From contig JAVTVY010019473.1 of NCBI GenBank assembly GCA_036873755.1, positions 1 through 64,000 of the forward strand: a stretch of 64,000 bases of DNA. Reading direction: 5' to 3'. Positions 57,266 to 64,000 of the stretch are shown here, piece by piece. Both the position numbers and the translations under genes were made by a program. Source of the DNA: Hanleya hanleyi (lineage: Eukaryota > Mollusca > Polyplacophora > Lepidopleurida > Hanleyidae). Numbering within the stretch: the first letter of the stretch is position 1; every line of letters begins with the position of its first letter. The notes under the pieces are model-generated. The model was not told the DNA's origin. It searched no databases and was given only the letters and a program-made list of their open reading frames with translations.

Positions 57266-57670
57266 ATTGATTTAATTGATTTTTATTCACCACATAAATG
57301 TTCATTTCTAGTAATGCTCACAAACTGTAAGAGGCGGGAATAAAGCCCCATGGGGCTTGTTCTATCCCTAATACATGTAATATGCGAAATTTGTAGTCTT
57401 GATATACAACATAGAATTATTATACCAGGCAGGTCAGTCTTCAAGCAGATATGATTTAAGGCGTGATTTGAATAGTGAAGTAGATGGTGTGGATTGTAAT
57501 TTATTCCACTCACGGGGTCCAGCTATTTTAGTGGTGTAGAAGGATAGGTTTGTCCGATAAAACGGCCTAGCTATATTAAATTGATGTCCTCTTGTTTGAT
57601 AGTAATGTACTGTTGATTGTTTTGTAAAATATTGTCTAAAGGCTTTAGGCAGTTGAGTTGAGCAGCAGAA
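57266..57670 (-). pseudogene. LINE 3' part, separated by insertion
   Basis: The minus strand reads QLPKAFRQYFTKQSTVHYYQ ... ARPFYRTNLSFYTTKIAGPREWNKLQ, the C-terminal segment of a CR1/L2/Jockey-group LINE polyprotein, then a short 3'UTR with AATAAA near the left end. It is the continuation of the RT at 58735-59964. Confidence 0.7.
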
Positions 57671-58727
57671 AAAGGAGGTGTTCGGTTTGACCGTATTTTT
57701 TTCCTTAGTGTGTTGCGTTTATAAACCGAAAATATAATTTCCTCTCGTTTACTTTAAAAGTTATTAGCTTGAGAGAGAAAATACTGAATTTTCATATTCT
57801 CAATTTTCACCGAGAAGAGATTTGTCAAAAAAATATTACGAGTCTTTGAAAATCAGCATTTGTTTGTTTTTGCAATTTTTGACGATATTCTTGAAGGGAA
57901 TTCCATTCATATATAAAATATGACACCTTTAACCAAAACGAGTCTTACATATCGAAATGCGGTGGGTTTGATCCAAAATGATACTGAATAATCGTTTTGG
58001 TTAAAGGTGTCATATTTTCATGATATTGAAATATGCCAAAACGTTTGTAATGCTCTGAATGGGCGTAGTTCACCGCCATTCGGCACATGATTCCTCATTT
58101 TGATAATTGTAACAGCTGCTTGGCCGAATGGTTACAGTGTCGGACTACAGATTAAAAGAAAACCAACATTTTTTGGTTCGAATCCCCAAATCCCCATTTT
58201 TTCCTTTTTCTCCCATCTTCATCATTTTGGACTTTAAAGTTAAATAAAGACAGCGAACCACTAACGAACATAATCCCTTATTTTATTATAATTCGTCAAT
58301 AGAATTGCACACAAACAACTCCACACACAGTCAGTATTTGAATATTCTGACGATCCAGCAGTGCAAAAAATTAATTGTTACACATATAATTTCGTCTTAG
58401 GGCAGCGGAAAGTTGTAACTATGAATTGAAAAGTTATAAGGTTAAACTTGTCTTATATCAAGGCCTTCATTAAGGAAATGACCCTCAACAAGTGGTGAAG
58501 CTTGCTTTCCCAATTGATTATGCATGTGCCAATATGTGCCAATGGTAACAGTATGAGAATATGAACCAGAATTTCCCATTTGACTGGCCTCGCCTGTCTG
58601 ACCAAGAGTTGGGGAATACGTGAGCATTACGTCACAATTTACCGGCCGGCTCGGAGCGAGACAATAGAGCAGCAGCAGAGAGCGACTCTGAAGGGAAAAA
58701 TATCCATCTAAAGCGAACACCTCCTTT
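57671..58727. mobile_element. 1.06 kb inverted-end element inserted in the LINE
   Basis: AAAGGAGGTGTTCG (57671-57684) is inverted at 58714-58727 and similarity continues to ~18 bp. LINE coding sequence lies on both sides. Inside are a perfect ~27 bp hairpin (TATGACACCTTTAACCAAAA, 57919 and ~57990-58015) and a tRNA-like segment. No transposase. A target duplication could not be read. Confidence 0.65.
58108..58195 (+). other. tRNA-like segment with A and B boxes
   Basis: CTTGGCCGAATGGTTACAG resembles a type-II tRNA A box and GGTTCGAATCC is a perfect B box 40 bp on. The 3' end does not pair with the 5' end as an acceptor stem and no CCA-ready end is visible, so it is a tRNA pseudogene or a SINE head, not a working tRNA. 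Confidence 0.5.
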
Positions 58728-58734
58728 GTGGACT

Positions 58735-59964
58735 ATCAACAGTAAAAGGTAAGTATTTATTCAGCTGTAAAATCTGAGTTTTCCGGAATAGGGGTTCAGT
58801 GTGGTCTACTTTATTTGAAAATGTTATAAGTCGTATTGCACGTTTTTGAAGTAAGGTCAAAGGTCTAAGATGACTAGTGTATGTGTTTCCCCAAAGAGTA
58901 TTACAATACGATAGATATGAAAATATAAGAGAATAATATAAAATGTATAGTATTTTTTTGTTAACGGATTTCTTAATATGATTGAGTAGTCCTATATTCC
59001 TGGAAACTTTCTTACAAATATAATCGATATGGGAGACCCATGTTAAGTTATTATTAATATAAATACCGAGAAATTTAAAGTTTTGAACTACCTCTATTTC
59101 GTTTCCGGAGATTTGTAAAGGGGTTCCTAATTCAGTATCTGGTCTTCTCGAATGTGCTAGATACGGTTTTATAATCATAAATTTGGTTTTGTCGATATTA
59201 AGGGATAATCGATTGGAGCACAACCACTGGTGCAATTTACATAACTCTTGGGACATTATGTCTGCAGCATCTTGGAGATTTTCAGAAGAACATGTTACGC
59301 TTGTGTCATCTGCAAATAAGACAAATTTTAGCATGTCGGTCGCGTTGGTTATATCATTTATATAAACTAAGAAAAGAATTGGTCCTAAAATTGACCCCTG
59401 GGGCACACCGTAAAAGGTAGGAGCGAGTTTTGATAAACAACCATTATAATTTACGGTCTGCATTCTGTTAAAAAGGTAATTTTCTAACCATTTATTAGAT
59501 ACGCCACGAAATCCATAATGTTCCAGTTCAGCTAATAAAAGCTCATGATTGACGGTGTCAAACGCTTTTGACAGATCCAAAAATGTAGCTATACTATACT
59601 GCTTGGATTCCTTGGCGGTAACAAGTAAATCGTACAGTGTACATGCTGCTAGCGTCGTTGAATGATTTGCCCTAAAGCCGTATTGAGCATCGGAGATTAT
59701 ATCATTCGAGTTCAAAAAGTCTAATAGCTGTTGCTGTAACCTTCTCTAAAATTTTGCTAAAACAGGGTAACACATGCAGATATTGGTCTGTAGTTCGAGA
59801 AAATATGCGGGTCTCCAGCCTTGAAAATTGGCGTTACTTTTGCAATCTTCAGAGGGTCTGGTACAACACCAGATGATAAGGATAAATTTATGATGTATGA
59901 TAAAGGGGTGGAGATATAATCACAAACACGCTTAACCATGGAAGACCAAAGTCCTGATGCATAC
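58735..59964 (-). pseudogene. LINE reverse transcriptase fragment
   Basis: Minus strand. Near 59940-59760: YIINLSLSSGVVPDPLKIAK and FSNYRPIS. Then two frameshifts (about 59755-59700) lead into a 335-codon frame: AQYGFRANHST, FLDLSKAFDTVNH, GVPQGSILGP, FADDTSV (catalytic FADD intact), NFKFLGIYINNNLTW, and the downstream region to LQLNKYLPF, where the 57671-58727 element cuts it. Typical CR1/L2/Jockey-group RT. The endonuclease and ORF start are missing; the 5' boundary at about 59964 abuts a CCTACTTCGTAGG repeat end. Confidence 0.88.
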
Positions 59965-61299
59965 CCTACTTCGTAGGTGTGACGTTAGTCACGCTGCCAT
60001 GAAGATAAATAAAAATCCACAAAAACGATTGTTCTTGGGACTGCCAGCAGAAGTCCTCAATTAATAAACGCACACTATTGAAAATAACATTGAGCAATTC
60101 TATGTTGTTTCTGCCACAACAAAGACTATCTTAAAAAAAAAATCATGGAAAGTATTTTTTAAGATTTTTTATCATTTACTTTGCTAACATAATTGTCAAA
60201 AACAATGCTAATTCATATCAGCCAGTATAAAGGACAGTCCAAAGCTGTGTAGAGTTATCCAAGCCCGGTGCGGCAAACACCTGTGTCCCCAAGAGTTGTC
60301 GCCAAGCTGTTATGGTGGTATTCTCCATGGGAAAAGGAACATTTTGATGTATGACTTCACTATATTCAAGCAGAATACACCAAAGGAGAGCCTCCTTCCT
60401 ATTACCATCCTCGCGAGCCAGTGTATCAAATTCACTGTATAGGAGCGATACACTGCATGGCTTGGTTGGTTACCCATACCAGTTCTGGATATAAAAAGGT
60501 TTCCTCTGAATCAAACCAATCAGTGAATGCGCTAAGCTAGCTGATTAGCCAATCCGCTGCGAGGTGTGAGATGTGACAGGTTTGAATTTCATTGCTGGCC
60601 AAACTACTATGTCGGGCTGTAATTGACATCGGAAGTCAAAGCAAAATCGCAGGCTTGTGATACTGACATGGTAATTCAAAAGAAGTGTAATAGAGGCAAC
60701 ACATCGAGAAGTGATTCGAATCACCAAAAATGTCCAGGTAAACCCTTTGCGAGGATTCAGGATGTGACGATGTCCTATGACAGGACTTCTAAAAATTTGC
60801 CACTACATCACCCCATTTACGCTCATCGCAACACTCATCTGCCCCGCCAAAACTTGATTTCTTCAACCCTCCAGTAAGATAGTTCTGAAGTGTTTACTTA
60901 TACCAATGCATGGACACTGATTCAGTGAAAGTCAGGGACGCCCGTCAACAAACATCTGTAAACGCACCCCTACGCCAGAGACTGACATATGCGGGAGTAC
61001 GACTGGACATTAGACCATTTAAATATTCAACCCCCCTGTTGTGCTTAAGTTCTCCCTGTTTGTTTGGCCGAAATATATATGCTTATAACTCATACTCGTG
61101 TTCGTGTGTATTTTTTACTATAAAGTCAGTGTGTTGGTGTGTTGCACCTGATTCAGTTTTTTAGAGACATTATCAACTAAGTGATCATCTGTAAACTTCT
61201 TTTTTTTCAGTATTTGCATTACCGGTTGTAAAGGATTCCTGCAGTGCAAAATACCGAATTTTTAGACATTATATACTGAGTGTCTATGTGGCGTGCTAA
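59965..61299. other. Repeat end, then no gene recognised
   Basis: 59965-59992 is the CCTACTTCGTAGG/GTGACGTTAGTCAC end. Beyond it only short frames are present. The frame at 60623-60877 has a possible donor (TCCAG|GTAAAC at 60736) but no acceptor or motif. Confidence 0.4.
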
Positions 61300-61585
61300 T
61301 TTGTCACCCAACCCGAGTGGCCCCGTGGGGCTTCCGGGGATTGACCTGGGATGTCGTTGCGCACACCGCAGGTCGTGGCAAGAATAGGCCTCAGCTCCTC
61401 AGAGAGCTTTTCGTAAGATTCGACTAACTGAGGCACACGTGGTGTTCCCGGGTGTGAAAAGGAATAGGACCCCGCCCGTGTGGTTCCCGGGTGTGAAAAG
61501 GAATAGGACCCAACGTCGTGATATGACTGAGATATAGTTGAAAGCGACGTTAAATCATATTCACTCACTCACTCACTCACCCAAC
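61300..61585. repeat. SINE-like dispersed repeat (copy a)
   Basis: Best-preserved copy: GGCCCCGTGGGGCTTCCGGG start, a duplicated CCCGGGTGTGAAAAGGAATA block (61447, 61486), CGTGATATGACTGAGATA, AAGCGACGTTAAATCATATT and (CACT)n tail. Family members at 40770, 51288 and 63510. Confidence 0.8.
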
Positions 61586-62460
61586 CCGAGTGCGTATCCG
61601 GGCATATCTGCGCTTTCCCTACTACTGATGACGTCAAAGATAACATAGCTCAGGTCTCACGCGAGATCTCCCTACATCACACGGTCCATTTGGAGCAAGG
61701 ATAGCCCAAACACGCCCCTGTGTATCTCAAACATACCATCTTTCCCTACTACTTCTCGAGTGGACATGCGCACCGTGACTTCACCACTCAACATGAACAG
61801 CACCTCCTACACCACGAGCGCTCTCTACCCTACACGGGCCACGAATGGACCATCTATAACCCCCCTCCCCCCAAAAAAATAACTCCCACCACAGTCCTAT
61901 CCCAGAAAATACCATCTTTCCGTACTAATCCGCGGTTGCATATGCACACGGTGTCGGCACTGCCGATTATAACCACGCCAGTCGTAGTCTATACCACAAA
62001 CGCTCCACATCCTTTCCTACACTTTTGGACCACATATGGCCCACAACTCGCTAAAAAAACCCCACCTTACTACACTAATCCACGGTTGTGCATGCGCCGA
62101 TTGACTCTACACCACACGAGCTTCAAAATGATACCCTACACAACTCGTTTGGGCCATGGATGGCTCACCTATACCTCAAAACGTTCACTCCAAGACGTTC
62201 TATATCGAGTGAGCATACGCACGATGATTTTACCGGCGAACATCGTACTCTACAGTGTCAGGCAATTCTATAAATACGTTCCAGTCACGTGGCCGGAAGC
62301 GACCTTTGACCTTGACCTCTACCGGAGATTTTACGGACTCTCGCGGAGATTAAGGCGAAGAGAAAGCAGGGGCAAACGTTTGAGCATTGACCTTACCGGA
62401 ACTTAATGATATGCAAGAATGAAAGGTCAATGCTCCAACTTTCGCCCTTTCTCTACTACT
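61586..62460. repeat. Diverged relative of the 177 bp satellite
   Basis: Repeated ACCATCTTTCC(C/G)TACTA, CACACGAGCTTCAAAATGAT and GGACCATCTATAACC-type blocks echo 2440-3540, with TGACGTCA at 61629-61636. A 228-codon frame here is a by-product. An imperfect hairpin lies at 62369-62452 (AGCATTGACCTT/AAAGGTCAATGCT). Confidence 0.6.
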
Positions 62461-63289
62461 CCTATAACCTATTGGCTGTATGGTTCAGATTCCACCTCCT
62501 ACTCTTGCTCACTCATTCATTCACTCAAGCGCCACTCACCTCGTCGGGACCACATTTATATACTACTAATTTGCTGCAGTAGTTTAAGGCACATGAACAT
62601 TAGAATTATAATATTTTTGTGTTTTCCAAAGCGTGTCCTCATCAGATTAGTTCGTGCGTTCGTTCCAGGCAAAGTGTACGTTTAGTTTTGGGAATGGAAA
62701 TATAATAATATCTCCCTTTGTATCTCAATCAAAGGATTAGGCAGGACAAACCAAGATAAATCCGACAGAAACACACGATGGAATGATTATTATGGGAATG
62801 CAAACAAGTGTCAAGTAAGGCGTGAACCCTGATAAGTCCAGTTGAACGGAACCTTTCTTCCGCGAGTGCAGCTATGTACTGTAATCCCTGCAACAGTTCT
62901 GCATAAACCGCGGAGTGATTTTCTTGGAAAATCGTCAGTCTTCCATCTCCAAAGCAAATCGTCAGGGCGGAACAAAATATTGTAATATTTTAAGAGCACA
63001 AATATTCATCGGGTATTTAACCTCTTCAAGACGAAAATACTTCCACTCCAATTACAGGATTTCAGCTTATAACAGGACTTTTATTATTTCATCGATTAAT
63101 GTTCTGCTAGCAAATATCCTACATTACATGAAATTGTGGTGGATTGCTCTTCACTAAACAAAATGGCGTTCTAAACAGACAAGAGAGTATTAGCCGAATA
63201 TCGAGGATACGAGGTGTGGGAGCGCACGGTCCGACCGGAAAGAACAAATTCAGCTTCATTTTATGATCATTTCCTGGCTGACATTCATC
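62461..63289. other. Upstream region of the final exon, no other gene
   Basis: No coding motif. Probable promoter and 5'UTR of the exon at 63290; no clear TATA box at the right distance could be chosen. Confidence 0.35.
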
Positions 63290-63335
63290 ATGAAAACTTT
63301 TCTCCTCCTCTTTTTGGCGGTTAGCTGTGCCACAG
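63290..63335 (+). CDS. Signal-peptide first exon of a secreted protein gene (partial)
   Basis: ATG at 63290 (context ATTCATCATGA) opens MKTFLLLFLAVSCAT, a basic residue followed by a nine-residue hydrophobic core and small residues, i.e. a secretory signal peptide. It ends in phase 1 at a consensus donor (CACAG|GTAAGA, GT at 63336). Short signal-peptide exons with phase-1 donors are common in animal secreted proteins. The following exon is not in the window or not recognisable, so the mature protein is unknown. Confidence 0.55.
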
Positions 63336-63509
63336 GTAAGAACCGGCCCTTCTCCCATTAACGCAATAACTGACATATCTCATCGAAAAGCAATTCAGTT
63401 AGCCTACAACCGTAGAGGTAAAGGTCTCTGGGTAGTTTAGTCCCATTTTTCTTAAGTTTATACATGGGAAATGGCTTTAAACTGAATTATTATAGTAAAT
63501 GTGTTGGCA
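63336..63509 (+). other. Intron after the signal-peptide exon
   Basis: No second exon seen before the window end. Confidence 0.4.
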
Positions 63510-63590
63510 TTGAGACCCGTCGTGATATGACTGAAACAAGGGTGGAAACGACGTTAAACCCTGCTACTCACTCACCCACTCCCCCTCGAA
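63510..63590. repeat. SINE-like dispersed repeat fragment (copy d)
   Basis: CGTCGTGATATGACTGAAAC, GGAAACGACGTTAAACCCTG and ACTCACTCACCCACTC: only the 3' end of the family. Confidence 0.7.
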
Positions 63591-63796
63591 GAAGCGCAAT
63601 TCTCAGATTATAGTGAGAGCATTCTGCAACTATATCTGCGGAAAACTTACCCCTGTACAGTGTGGGCATCACTATTAGGCCTATAGCATATTTTTTCCCC
63701 AGCATGTTCTTGTACATACATTGGAAATGTGTCGATTAAAATACTATTGCCATTTATTACGCATATTGTGCTGCCATATGGTATATCTTCAAAAAA

Positions 63797-64000
63797 AACT
63801 CGAGTGAACTGTTCCACTCAAGTTTGAGCGAAATGTACCTGTTCACTCAAACTTGAGTTACTTTTCACTCAACTTGAGTTACTTTTCACTCAACTTGAGT
63901 TAAAACCACTCAAGTTCATGCACTCAACTTGAATGGGATCAATTTCCACACTTATGCTTGAGTGAATGTCACTCAAGTTGAGTGCATTTAACTAAAGTTG
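63797..64000. repeat. Foldback array of ACTCAAGTTGAGT words, cut by window end
   Basis: About ten ACTCAA(C/G)TTGAGT-type words in alternating orientation from ACTCGAGTGAAC onward. Same architecture as the elements at 11934, 13350 and 27347. The right end is outside the window. Confidence 0.65.

Noticed and set aside
58108..58195. Functional tRNA gene
   Set aside because: No acceptor-stem pairing and a poor anticodon arm; only the promoter boxes are tRNA-like.
60623..60877. 84-codon frame with a possible donor
   Set aside because: No acceptor, no homology recognised, and no neighbouring exon.
61720..62406. 228-codon open frame on +
   Set aside because: It runs through degenerate satellite blocks (repeated Tyr/His/Thr-rich stretches); no domain, and related blocks elsewhere are closed.

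Overview
The window is animal nuclear DNA. It has GT-AG introns, AATAAA signals, 5'-truncated LINEs, a tRNA-derived SINE, Ty3, Crypton, Mutator-, PIF- and hAT-like elements, and many satellites. Four dispersed repeats end in a block resembling CGTGATATGACTGAAA, then a CGACGTTAAA-type segment and CACTCACTCAC. From memory (not a search) this is typical of gastropod molluscs, especially abalone-like vetigastropods. No bacterial operon, CRISPR array or functional tRNA was found.

Layout. 1-2.2 kb: a compact intronless C2H2 zinc-finger gene with a TATA box, broken by one in-frame TGA in finger 3, beside two older 3' fragments of the same gene that share a 3'UTR hairpin. 2.3-3.6 kb: a ~177 bp satellite rich in TGACGTCA, then the antisense 5' fragment of a LINE. 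5.6-6.1 kb: G-tract and CGCATGCG minisatellite. 7.7-15.9 kb: mostly unique AT-rich DNA with MITEs, two of them with the same ends but different self-complementary interiors. 16.2-21.1 kb: a decayed antisense Ty3 pol gene split by a 3.6 kb inverted-repeat element full of 726 bp tandem repeats. 23.0-25.8 kb: a young Mutator-like element (identical 64 bp ends, 11 bp target duplication) holding a nested element and a hairpin made from a duplicated gene start. 28.5-33.2 kb: a ~0.2 kb tandem array split by a PIF/Harbinger-like element that carries a hAT-like element. 33.2-34.2 kb: ~30 bp minisatellite. 34.3-34.9 kb: a SINE and a nuclear-receptor half-site repeat.

36.6-49.8 kb holds the one intact gene I can support: a Praja (PJA1/PJA2)-like RING-H2 E3 ubiquitin ligase in eight exons on +. 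Every intron phase agrees and the joined reading is open to the stop; the 5' end was not found. Its introns carry a 52 bp perfect palindrome, a 650 bp foldback, a LINE, a 50 bp-arm hairpin and an antisense Crypton pseudogene. A foldback MITE carries the only AATAAA seen in the 3' flank.

51-64 kb is satellites, hairpins, a second LINE (itself split by an inverted-repeat element) and SINE-like repeats. It ends with a likely signal-peptide first exon of a secreted-protein gene that runs out of the window.

Apart from the Praja-like gene, the zinc-finger relic and the final exon, the content is mobile or repetitive DNA. Several insertions can be ordered in time because they interrupt recognisable reading frames or arrays.
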